A stretch of DNA of 63,224 nucleotides. Source: Chrysophaeum taylorii. Taxonomy: Eukaryota; Sar; Pelagophyceae; Pelagomonadales; Pelagomonadaceae. Shown here in pieces: positions 30,918 through 41,100 of the stretch; positions within the stretch are counted from its first letter, which is position 1, and each line of letters opens with the position of its first letter. The translations under genes were made by a program, and so were the position numbers. The notes below the pieces were generated by a model, which had not been told where the DNA came from, made no database searches, and saw only the letters and a list, made by a program, of their open reading frames with translations. The DNA is taken from contig JAQMWT010000641.1 in assembly GCA_029834535.1 (NCBI GenBank), positions 1 to 63,224 of the forward strand, in the 5' to 3' direction.

Positions 30918-31317
30918 TCCAGAGAGCTACACTATTATGTGTGCGACACTGGGACATTTCACACCTATCTCTACAAGAGGGTTTTCTCTCCGTAATACGG
31001 CTTTCCCCTCCTTCCTTCCTTACCCTTCCGCAATTACTTATTCATGACTATGAAGAACCCAGTCTGAAGCTCTTTTCCAACATGGAGTAGGCCTCCAGGT
31101 GCGTACCGTCAGGTACGGGGTTTTCTGTTTAATTAACAGAGGCTTCGTTCCTCGTTGTCAGTGTAAACGCTTATATGGGACCGAATGTCCTTAAGGAGTT
31201 AGGACTTAAATCCCTACCTTGTTTGTGTAGTAGCATGTGACAAGCGGAATGGTCTGTACACGCCTAAAACTGCACGCAGTCTCTACCATGTACCCGGAGA
31301 GGGTCAAATCTCTCTAG
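30918..31317 (+). mobile_element. Partial Copia LTR (element Z)
   Basis: First 400 bp of the LTR, following the polypurine tract. At 31,317 it jumps to gag sequence corresponding to the EEMKSLLSTLWTTASQAST part of X, so a deletion removed the rest of the LTR and the gag N-terminus. Confidence 0.87.
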
Positions 31318-32427
31318 GTACAGGAGGAAATGAAAAGCTTACTGAGTACCCTCTGGACAACCGCTTCTCAAGCTTCGACACAGTCCTTAGATCCTGATCA
31401 AGCCACTTAAGTTAATCTCCACTTATCTCGAGTTGATACTATGTCCAATACCATATGGGGCGAATACGGAAGGTTATCGACGAGTTGGTTGTCAGTCACA
31501 TCGCGGTCTCCTCGTCGCATGGCGACAAGCTTGATGGTCACTCTCCGCCGACCGACCTTTCGGCGCTCCTCGTCTACAGGCCCGTGATTCCGGGCTGGCT
31601 CCTGTCGGTCCGGCCTGGCTCCCATGCTCGGGAGAGGTCTGAAGTTAGTTTAAGTTAGTTAGTTCCAATACCATAGTGAGCCTCTTAGAAGCCGATAAGG
31701 AATCTCATGTTTTGGAAGAAAAGTATCAAGCTGAAACATCTGCTCCTGAAGCGTCCCCCAGTGATGCGGAGCAGAGGGGGACTGCTGAAACAGAGAAATG
31801 TTTCACACTTTTCTGTCCATTAAAGATGATGAAATCGATAACATCCCTCAGCCGCTATTGCAGCACATAAACGCTAAAGCTCAGAATGCGTTCGTCATCA
31901 AGCTCGGGAAACTTCCTCGCACTCCGAGCTCCCCAATAATCTACCCAACGAAGATAATGAGGATGGCACAGATCTCCCTGTGTTGCTACCAAAACTAGAC
32001 AATGGTTTTACACTCGTCGTTGTGCCTTCCGAACAAACGCAAAGTCTCATGACACAGTACGTGTTTGGTCAAAGCTCAACACATGCCTGTTATGCAACAA
32101 CACTTAAACTGTACAACGAGTGCAATTTGCCGCTAATGACTACGCCAGGATATGCTGACACAAGTGCTTCTCAACGTGTAATTAACTTTAAACGTTACGC
32201 TGATCCTATCCACATCGTAAAGCTACCCGAGTCCTTATCACCTGCTATCCAGACTGCTACGGATACGCAGAGCATCACACATGCTATGATTATAAGAACT
32301 CTCATTCCCGCTCTCCCAAAGCATCCAAATGTGGGATATGTAAAGTTAGACGTTGCGCTTTTCCTACCCAAGCAAAACGACCATAACGATCCCGATCTGC
32401 ACATCATCAGCATGACTCAATGGGGAG
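31318..32427 (+). pseudogene. Gag end and protease start, element Z
   Basis: Gag C-terminal part (MKSLLSTLWTTASQAST), interrupted by a short element at 31,456-31,663, then AEQRGTAETE and HTFLSIKDDEIDNIPQPL (31,798 on). The protease loop is GYADTSASQRVINF at about 32,145-32,185, with Ser where X has Cys and Copia usually has Gly. AMIIRTLIPALPKHPNVGY and HIISMTQWG follow, up to the point where element W is lodged. Several frame changes are needed. Confidence 0.72.
31456..31663 (+). mobile_element. Short interspersed element, copy 4 (5' truncated)
   Basis: 12-bp target duplication TCCAATACCATA (31,444-31,455 and 31,664-31,675). Only the last 200 bp of the element plus a TTAG-type tail. Confidence 0.95.
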
Positions 32428-33260
32428 TGCAGAGAAATCTGCTGCCTCTTACCCTTATCCGTCCGTTGAGAACGTGATCTCTTCCTTACCCTTCTTCTTC
32501 CTTTCTACACAATCAAATAGTCCTCTGATTTGTGCCTACGCTCATCATCATGGTCTAGCGCGCCCCGAGGTATGTAGCACTATACACTTAACCTTTCTCG
32601 TGTAGTTCTAGATGCCGCCTGTCGTGTTCTGAGGATATAGGGAACATAACCTTCATTCCCCGAATTAACCTTCCAGACGTTCACGATGAGACGGGATGGT
32701 TTCCCAGGTGACTTACCACTGCTTGCTAAATGCTCTGCAGGTTATGGGCCCAGGCGGGTCCCTGAGAAACCATGTGTTAAAACGCGCACGTAACCTAAGG
32801 GTATTGGGTCGTTACCGCCCCGACACAGCCTCGCCACGAAAACACACTTGTAAATACAACGCCATTACCATTGGGCTGTATATAATATTTTTTGCACACG
32901 TGATCGTGTAACCTTGTGTGCACCTGTTCATAGCATCGTATTGTCATGTCAATGTTGATGTGTGTGTAATTGGCTAACCTGTACTCTTGCACACATGTTA
33001 TGGAATATTTTGGGTACGTCCACTCGTACATTCCATGGCAATGCTTAACAAGCTCCTTGAGAGCACCAAAACTAACCAGCTGCCTGAGTGACTACGCTTA
33101 GCGACACTACTCTGGACTCACAGCTTGCACAGTCGTCATATAGACACATTTTCCATCGAAAAATCGATGAGTGTACATAGACACCGATAGACAGACCCCC
33201 TTAGAATGTCTAGACAGTGTCAACTGCGTGACTGAACCCACAGGTTCCCCGTCAACTGCT
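32428..33260 (+). mobile_element. LTR/leader of Copia-like element W
   Basis: Begins TGCAGAGAAA, comparable with the TCCAGAGAG start of the other LTRs, and has a GTTATGGGCCCAGGCG block near 32,741 like the GTTATGGGCCCAGATGCG of the X/Y LTR. A TATA-like TGTATATAATATT is at about 32,877. It otherwise diverges strongly. The edge between LTR and leader is not visible. No gene in this stretch. Confidence 0.6.
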
Positions 33261-35760
33261 ATGGCAGAACACGCAGCACGAGCCGCACCTAAGGCGATCA
33301 CAGGTGCGGATATATTGAAGCTCGAAGCTCCTGTAGTTGAGTTTCTTAACGAAGGAAATCGGTTTCAGCTTCAGAACCGCAAGGTATCCTTGCAAATCAA
33401 ACACATTAAGCAATTATTACGGTCCAGTCATGCCGATGCTTTCCTCGAGTACGACTCGTACGAAGCATATACTCGGTCATGCAAGGACTACGAGATCCTC
33501 CGGAATCAAATTCTCGATCGCGTTTTCCTGGAATGGAAGACCGATAGGGCTGCTGATCTCCGTTTAGCTGTTGATGAACTGCCCCCTGAGTATCAGGAAT
33601 GGCATTTCACCAACGAAGCTTTCCCCCACTTACCTGATGCAGAAGTAGCTCAGCTAACTACCGTCTTTTACGACTATGAAGTCAAGGCATTACGTCCTGA
33701 AATCAACGCTCGTTTCTTAGAAGAGGAACGAATCTCAAATCGCGCGCACCCGAAGGCACTAGCTTTCGACACTCGTGTTCGTGCCCCGGTTACCATGTTT
33801 TCTTTAACTGCAGCTGACTGGCACACTTACCAGAACACGCACGCTACATTCTTGCATACTTACTTCAATCTTGAAAGTGTTGGAAAACCGGCACTTGCGG
33901 CCTGGCCCGCCATCAATGAGGTATATAAAAAAAGTTATTTACCCGACAAGGCTCGAGCTATTATGCTCATCGCCTTAAGTCACTACGAGTCTGTTACGAC
34001 TACTGATGTGTCCTATTTGAAACAGCAATTTAACTCTGTTGTTTATAATCCTAACTGGTATGTCCATGTACCCTTACCCTGATCGCCGACTGCGGTTGCG
34101 ATGGAGGACGGTGCCTCATGAATCCTGAGCCTTGCGAGGGCATCCGCCCTCCCGGCGTAGGTTGGCACCTATTCGCCTCCCGGGCGGGCCGGTTGGCAGC
34201 CGGAACGTTCGCAGTGGGACGGGGTATGGCCGGGGGGCGAATACGGAAGGTTATCGACGAGTTGGTTGTCAGTCACATCGCGGTCTCCTCGTCGCATGGC
34301 GACAAGCTTGATGGTCACTCTCCGCCGACCGACCTTTCGGCGCTCCCCGTCTACAGGCCCGTGATTCCGGGCTGGCTCCTGTCGGTCCGGCCTGGTTCCC
34401 ATGCTCGGGAGAGGTCTGAAGTTAGTTAGTTAGTATGTCCATGTATTTATCGAAGCTGTCCTAGCATTTAGGCAAATCTCTTACCAACTTAACCAGGAAG
34501 AGACTGACCTTCAATTCGACTTTGGCACTCTTTGCAGAAAAATCTATGAAGAGATACATCGGCATTATGCCGATAATACCAGCAACAACCGCTACGATCG
34601 TGGTTGGGTAGATTGGTGTTATATGTACGAAACCCGATCTTCATCTCGACCTGTACCAGAAGCTGAACGATTGTGTCGCCCTACCAACCCAAGCTACATT
34701 TTAGAATACGCATTAGACCTATACAATGCAGTATCAAATGGGTCGAACAAACGACGCTTAGAACGCCCTGTTTCTTGGCAACCCTATGTCGAAGGTTTAT
34801 CATATCAACCAAAGCCAAAGTTACTACTTACAAAAAACTCTGGACTCAGCAGACAAAAGTCTGACTCAAACTGCTAACACACTCGCCTTCATCACTTCGT
34901 CCCAACCTGGTACATCTTCCACGTTTAATGCTAGACGCTTGCGTAACTCTAATGATGCTCGCCAGCCTTTCTCTCGCAGCGATTTATCGTATTATCGTCC
35001 TGGTGATTCTTACGTCACCAAGAAAACTGCCGGACAGTCCCATGACCGTCCAATTTACCCCCGCACTTTTGACAGGTCCTCTCGGTCTAACATGAGATTA
35101 TTAGATCGAACAAACCACACCTTAAACACCCTGCGAGAGCAGTGTAGCGAACTCACGAAGCATGTGTCCGATAATGATACCACGGCTCAGCTACAACAGA
35201 ATATCAACAATTTATTCGAGACCTTGCTACAATCAGCCGATATCCTGTCAACAACATCTACTGAGGACAACAGTAGTTTACTTCGTCTAAACGAACAGCT
35301 CATGTTTGCTGAAGACATCATTTATGATGTAGACGTTCATCTAACCTCGACCGAAAAGTCGTTAAACTATGTGGAGCCACAACACCATACTGTCGTTACT
35401 GCTCCCACCCCAACAACAACTCCTCCTACTACAAACACACGGGGTAATCCTTCCAATACTGTGTCTAACCTCTTTACCGCTTCCGCCATTTCGGCTTTAC
35501 CACCAGCATTATTGTCCTCGCTATCTTCACAGGTCCAATCTGCCCTCAACCTACCATCACAAGCCGAAACCAAAAGGGATGCCGATCACACCTCTCTATC
35601 GTCATTTGACGAAAAGCACGGCATGGCTGATGAGGCTGACGAGCCATCACCACCTGTTCAACCGATCATTATTCCAACGAATCTGTTATTGCTGAAGAAC
35701 TTCTTTACAGCCAGCCTCTCCACTACTGGCCCACATTCGGAAAACGCCTTCCTCACCAAC
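33261..35760 (+). pseudogene. Gag of element W
   Basis: ATG at 33,261 (MAEHAARAAPKAITG). Helical, capsid-like region to about residue 260 with LNEGNRFQLQNRKVSLQI, LEYDSYEAYTRSC and FLHTYFNLES, alignable with V/Y gag throughout. A short element splits it at 34,071-34,433. The frame resumes (VLAFRQISYQLNQEE, then YMYETRSSS) and shifts near 34,840, then continues as a 405-codon frame (34,786-36,003) with a Ser/Arg-rich patch (FDRSSRSNMRLLDRT) and a helical Leu/Gln-rich part. W gag keeps the same pattern in spite of low identity, showing long-term conservation of this gag type. Confidence 0.75.
34071..34433 (+). mobile_element. Short interspersed element, copy 5 (reference full-length copy)
   Basis: 363 bp, flanked by a 12-13-bp target duplication TATGTCCATGTA (34,059-34,070 and 34,434-34,445). 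Starts CCCTTACCCTGATCGCC and ends GAAGTTAGTTAGTTAG. An ORF of 103 codons runs 34,118-34,429 (MNPEPCEGIRPPGVGWHLFA...), basic and Gly/Arg-rich in the middle, whose TAG stop is supplied by the tail. The last 75 or so bases (GTGATTCCGGGCTGGCTCCT onward) match the LINE 3' end near 7,580-7,650. No convincing split pol III promoter is seen. Confidence 0.95.
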
Positions 35761-36337
35761 TACATGAAGGTAAACAGTGTCCCTCCACATTTCTCTTTTC
35801 TATATTTTGACTCTTGTGCTACCATCTCATTGATGTCCGTCCACCTACGATTTCGCAATACCCAATCATATAATTCCATTGGACTCCACATACGCTCCGA
35901 TTGTTATTCAGACGGCAACAGGACAACAACGGGCATCACACATGATGTTAACACGCAACATCGTTATTCCCATACCAGATCATCCACAAGTTGGCTACGT
36001 TAAGATCGACTTCGCTTTATGTCTTCAACCAGTGCATGACCGACATCTCGCTATCCTGAGCATGCTCGAATGGAACCAGACCAATCTTACCACCGTGTTC
36101 AACGATCGAGCTGAGCCAAAGCTCAGCGCTGTCACGAGCCGCATAGACAAAGATGTACGTATACCCATACATTATGTAGCAGCCAATTTACCCGCTCTCC
36201 CTTGTATCACTTACAACATCGCGCGACAAGCGGCTGGAACTTCGCTCCCTTGCATTTCCCCTCAAGCGATACCATGAAAACAGGGACCTACTGGCATACT
36301 ACAATTACCTACTCCAACGAGTTTTACCAGATCGGCC
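35761..36337 (+). pseudogene. Protease of element W, frameshifted
   Basis: Active-site segment FLYFDSCATISLMS at about 35,800-35,840 (Asp-Ser-Cys-Ala-Thr). After a frame change at about 35,880, MLTRNIVIPIPDHPQVGYVK and LAILSMLEW match the X/Z blocks IIRTVIPALPKHPNVGY and HIISMTQW. It ends LRKQNKFVQ-TAA at about 36,407, after which the methyltransferase frame is offset by one. Confidence 0.68.
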
Positions 36338-37843
36338 GTGGATTCGCCCTTTGGTTCTCAATCTTCGGAAACAGAACAAATTTGTTCAGTAAAATATGCA
36401 GCCATTAAGTTGACTACTTTCACGGCCAGTTTTCTCTCACAAGAGTCCAATCTCCGCAAACCCTCTGTCATGTTACTTTGTTCTGGTTTGTCAACTCCGG
36501 CGTTCCTGTCTCAAGCCACTAATTACTTAGGCTTAAATATCAATGTAAAAGTTGTTGTTGAGTCTGATGATACGCTTGTTCGTATGTTACGCCACCGTTT
36601 TCCTACTGTACTATTATTTGAATCTCTCCCCGCCTTTATTAACCATCTTCACCTAATCTCACCAGAGGAAAGGCGCACATTCTATTGTGATATAATTGAG
36701 ATCACTCCTCCCTGCACAAACAGGAGTTTACTACAACAAAAGTCAGAAGACTTACACAGCCTGCTGGACGATTCTCTTTTCGACAGCATGCTGTCTGTCA
36801 TCAAACTACTCCAGCCCTTGGTGCTACTGGCTGAGATGACGCCTCCGCATAAGTACTGTCACCAAGACCACATCACAGTGGCCAACCTTATCTATGCTAC
36901 TCTTGATTACTGTGTCGATGTTGTTGATAGGTTCCCGACCTACCTATGTGGCGACTACCAATCTAGAGAAAGGTGGATATGCGTCGCACGCAGATATTCT
37001 ACTGGACCAATTAAACTATCATCGTGGCCCATCCTCCATCCACGCCCCTTCCTAAAGATCGTGGATGATCTACAAGCTATTCCCAAGCGCCTTTGGCTAC
37101 CTAACCACATATCCAAAGACTGGATCCGGGTGTTCCCCGATCCCCCATACATATCCGTTCCTAAAACGTTTGCACCTTACTCTCGCACAGGTTCTGCTCA
37201 GCTTACTATGGCTGACCTTGAATCCCTCAATATGTTACTACTTCGCCTTCACTCACAACAGGCCCACGAGCAACGTACTCACTCCGTTCAACCCGAGTGT
37301 ACTTACCATCAGTTGTGCTTTAAACGCTCCTCTATGGAGCCATTACCCAACGCAACACATCCTATACACGTCAAGATTTTTACAATCCTCTATAACGTGT
37401 TTGCAAGCTTACATACTAACTCACCCACTCCTGTGTCCTATTACATAACCGTTTTCGAAACTAACCAACCGTCACACAGGTTATTACTTACAACCTCATC
37501 AACATCACACAACTCCTACTTCTTAACTGGTGGCCACCATTCCGACGGCGACCTCACCATAGAGAACGCCACCACAAAAAACTCCACTCCCATTAATGCC
37601 TTTGGGAGTACGTATACGTTCACTGCTTCCGACATCCCCCGCGACCGGGACAGGTCCATATATCTGGAGCCGTTTATGGGTTACTTGTGGATAGTCCAAG
37701 CCCTTCCCCAAGTTGGCTCCGCTACCACCTATGGCACCGCCATACAAAACTTCGTGTCCAGATGCGCTCTCATTATGCCTGGCTGCCTTACCTGCAAGGC
37801 CACCGACAACTCTTTCGATTACAAGGATTCTCTGTTTGCTCTG
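36338..37843 (+). CDS. C5-cytosine methyltransferase (element W, C-terminal truncated)
   Basis: Motif I VMLLCSGLSTPAFLSQA, motif II VVVESDD, motif IV ITPPCTNRS (Cys codon 36,713-36,715), motif VI LLAEMTPP, motif VIII CGDYQSRERWICVARR. The target-recognition insert follows: FAPYSRTGSAQLTMADLESL, then SHRLLLTTSSTSHNSYFLTG, then GGHHSDGDLTIENATT. It ends DYKDSLFAL and the frame continues into element Z (DKLGIHLYG) to 38,176, giving a 612-codon chimeric ORF. Motifs IX and X are lost. W is clearly a different family from X/Y/Z, yet every catalytic landmark is conserved, which suggests selection on the enzyme in retroelement lineages. Confidence 0.86.
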
Positions 37844-38176
37844 GATAAACTCGGTATACATCTTTATGGGGTTGAATTTAAAGGACAATCATCTATCCAG
37901 AGTAAAATTGATGATAATGTCAAGATTACTTTGTTTAGACTTAATAACATGTTGCCTACTCTACCAATTTATTCGCTACAACAAGCAAAAGCGCGTAAAA
38001 TGGAACTTCGCTCACTACAGTTCAGACTAAGTGCTTTTAATGAACAACGCGAAATGCTTAAGCTATATTCCACCCTCATGGAACGCGTAATTTACGTCCC
38101 ATGGCTCAAAACCATCTTGGAGTCAATGCATTCGCAGCTGCCTTACATACGCAAGCATTTCCCACCTCCCGTATGA
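37844..38176 (+). CDS. Protease C-terminal region, element Z
   Basis: DKLGIHLYGVEFKGQSSIQS to YIRKHFPPPV, then TGA. Matches Y 6,905-7,250 and X 19,130-19,430. In frame with the W methyltransferase upstream by chance of the junction, and in frame with the methyltransferase-integrase ORF downstream once the TGA is passed. Confidence 0.8.
   Translation, partial: DKLGIHLYGVEFKGQSSIQSKIDDNVKITLFRLNNMLPTLPIYSLQQAKARKMELRSLQFRLSAFNEQREMLKLYSTLMERVIYVPWLKTILESMHSQLPYIRKHFPPPV
38174..38176 (+). other. In-frame TGA between gag-protease and methyltransferase-pol
   Basis: CCC GTA TGA CGC AAG. The same TGA with the same context occurs in Y (at 6,905) and X (near 19,137). The codons on both sides belong to one continuous frame in Z (TGA, then RKVTTRLLHTVTTS). 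This is either a readthrough site that sets the gag to pol ratio, or the true end of ORF1 with separate expression of ORF2. Confidence 0.7.
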
Positions 38177-38194
38177 CGCAAGGTTACCACACGT

Positions 38195-41100
38195 TTGCTT
38201 CACACAGTAACTACGTCTCCTAGCTCACGAACACCTACTGTAACTCTACTTTGCTCTGGGATGTCCACTCCTGCCTTCTTGGCTTGCGCTTCTAATGACT
38301 TGCAAATCAACATCAACGTTAAACTTCTTGTTGAGAGCGACGACAATCTCACGCACATGCTACGAAGACGTTTTGGTAATTCCATCGAAGTTTTCCCATC
38401 CCTACCCAAGTTTCTCAAACATCTCCATCGAGCATCGGACGTCGAACGTGGAAGATATTACACCGATATAATGGAACTGACATCACGATGCACAAATCGC
38501 AACATAATCAATGGGAGATCCATTTCCGCCTTCGAGCGTGATATGGACGATTCCTTGTTTCCAAGTGCTCTAAGTGTACTTGAGCTTTTAAAGCCGATTG
38601 TTCTTTTCATGGAAATGACACCACGACACTCCGCATCGTATGAAGACCATATACGAGTTGCTAATCTCATCTTCTCAACGATGCACTATACGGTGGATAT
38701 ATGTGACCGATTTCCATGCTATCTGTGTGGAGATTATCAAGCCAGAGAAAGATGGATCCTCGTTGCGCGCAAATATAACACCGGCCATCTTGATCTGCTT
38801 TCCTGGCCTAACAAACGAGTCACTTCCTTTCTGGACATTGCGGACCATGCTAATTCCATCAGTCGCAAGTTAATAGTCGACGAACCTTGGACGCAGGTCT
38901 TTCCTGACATACCATTCGTGTCCACACCTAAAACCTACAACACTTTCAGTCGTACAGGATCCGTGCGCTTAACTGTGACTGAGCTTGAAACCCTAACCAT
39001 GCTGTTTCTTCGTCTGCACTCTAACAAAACAGTCGAACATCCAAGTCAAGATGAAATGGAGGGCATTTCTAACTTTCGCCTGGGATTCTTGACTAATTCA
39101 AGAAAACCACTTGCCTGTATGAGATCTCCTATTGAACTCAAAGCTTTTGTGCTCCTCTATAATATTATGGGACGTTTATTCCCTAAATCCATCACATTAC
39201 CTGTGTCCTTTCGTATTACAACTATCGAATCTAACCAACCATCTCACAGGTTATTCTTAAATAAATCCTCTACTTCCTCCATCATTTACATCACCGGTGG
39301 AAGACACACAGGTGGAGACATAACAGTTTCTAACTCCTCTTCTAAATACCAAGCACATATAAATGCATTTGGCGAAACCTACACCTTCCTAACACATGAT
39401 GCCGGAATCAATAAGACTGCTTCTCTCGATCCTGTTACCGGTTTTCTTTGGCTTTGCCAAGCATACCATAATAATAATGAAAATCAAGACACGCGTCGTC
39501 TAGTACAAACACTGGTTTCCTATACTTCTCCTGTGCTTCACGATACTTTCGTCTTCTACCCTCAGGAAAATCGTCTTGAATTTATCGATAAAATTTTTGC
39601 TTTAAGTGACATGCATTTGTCCCAAAGCAGATACCTTGGCTTTATTACATCAAGCGATAGGAAGATGGGTGCCAAAGTTCATTCTATATACACTCCCACT
39701 CCTACCATTCGTGGATTTGCTAATATGCTCGTGTACGATCCACGACTCGATCGCATTCGACATTACTCAGCTCGTGAATTGGCACGCGCCAATAACTTCA
39801 CAGCGTACCAAATCAATTTTCTTTTGTATTTGTCCCCGGACCTATGCTGTGACATAATCGCTAATGCTATTCCGGCTGGAACATATCATGTAATCTATAA
39901 ACATTTGTGTCAGCTTGTCTATGACTTGCGTAAATTAACGCTATCACCATCTTTTGACCCTGATCATGCTTCTTTAACCAAAAACTATAGGTCAACCTTT
40001 TTCACAAATATATTCCCAACAGACACATCCTTAATATTACACCAGAGTTTCATTACAATGTTATACATCTCTAATAAGAAACTCTCATGTTGTGATAATC
40101 TTGCTTCTAACCACGAACTTCCATCTTTTCATCTCGATTCAGTAGCTCATGTCTTCCTCTCTAACACCTCATCCGCAGATATATCATCTCCTACTAAAGA
40201 AAGACAAATTCCTCTCATAACACCAAGACAGCTCCATGAGAAGCATGCACCCTTTGATAAAAAAGTTCATGCCAGGGGCACCCTCGCATTTCGAGATGCG
40301 CAACAACGAGCTACCAATTTTCACAACATTCACCATTCTAGTGATTCTCAAGCTATAAAAGCTGTTCAGGTTATTGCCAGTCCGGGACATCACCCATCTG
40401 ACGTACCCTACCGTAAGTTCTGTGTGGACTGTACGATTCATAAAAAACGCTTCCCTCATCCACACCATCTCACCAAACAACCATCATTCGAAAAAAATTT
40501 TCAACCTGGTGAAGCCTGGGCATGTGACGGTGGTTACGTATCTGTTCTCTCGGAATGGGGATCCTTTCGACATATTTTTTTTTTTAAGTGTCTCGTTTCT
40601 AAATTTTTATTAGTGTACTTTTGTCGTAGCACTAACTCTAGCGAATTTTGTAACGCCCTTGAGTTTGTCCGCAATTTTTGCTCTACTTATGTTCATGTAC
40701 AACTAAAACAAATCTATTGTGATTCCTTTAAACCCTATTTATCTCAGCATGTTACAACTCCCTTTCGTGTGGAACATGGTATTAACATGTCCGCGTTCCC
40801 CCCTTACTACTTACATGTCTTTAATCATGAAGTAGAAGCCGCTGTTGGTCACATAGCCACTGCCGCGTCTACACGACTCCGGCATATGCTTAATGTATCC
40901 TATAAAGGTCACCCCCTAACAGATCCGGCACCACACTACCCGTGGGCTGTTATACATGCTATCCAATCGTATAATCTCCTCCCTAACGTTTCCCTCGAGC
41001 GTATTTATAATAAAGTCCTAAGCCCCCAACAAGTTTTGTTGGATCAATGTAATGTTCCCCAACAGGACTATCTCGAACCTTTTGGCTCTGTTTGTTATCT

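Larger units (their letters stand above)
32428..37843 (+). mobile_element. Copia-like element W (diverged, 3' truncated, lodged in Z)
   Basis: LTR/leader, gag, protease and methyltransferase of a second Copia-like family. It sits between MTQWG (32,427) and DKLGIHLYG (37,844) of element Z. It ends inside its own methyltransferase (DSLFAL) and has no 3' LTR, so this is not a clean insertion. Confidence 0.8.

Noticed and set aside
34071..34200. Pol III boxes A and B in the short element
   Set aside because: Best candidates (CGGCGTAGGTTGG and TATTCGCCTCC) are only about 4 bases apart, far closer than functional spacing. The family may be a LINE-end derivative instead of a tRNA SINE.
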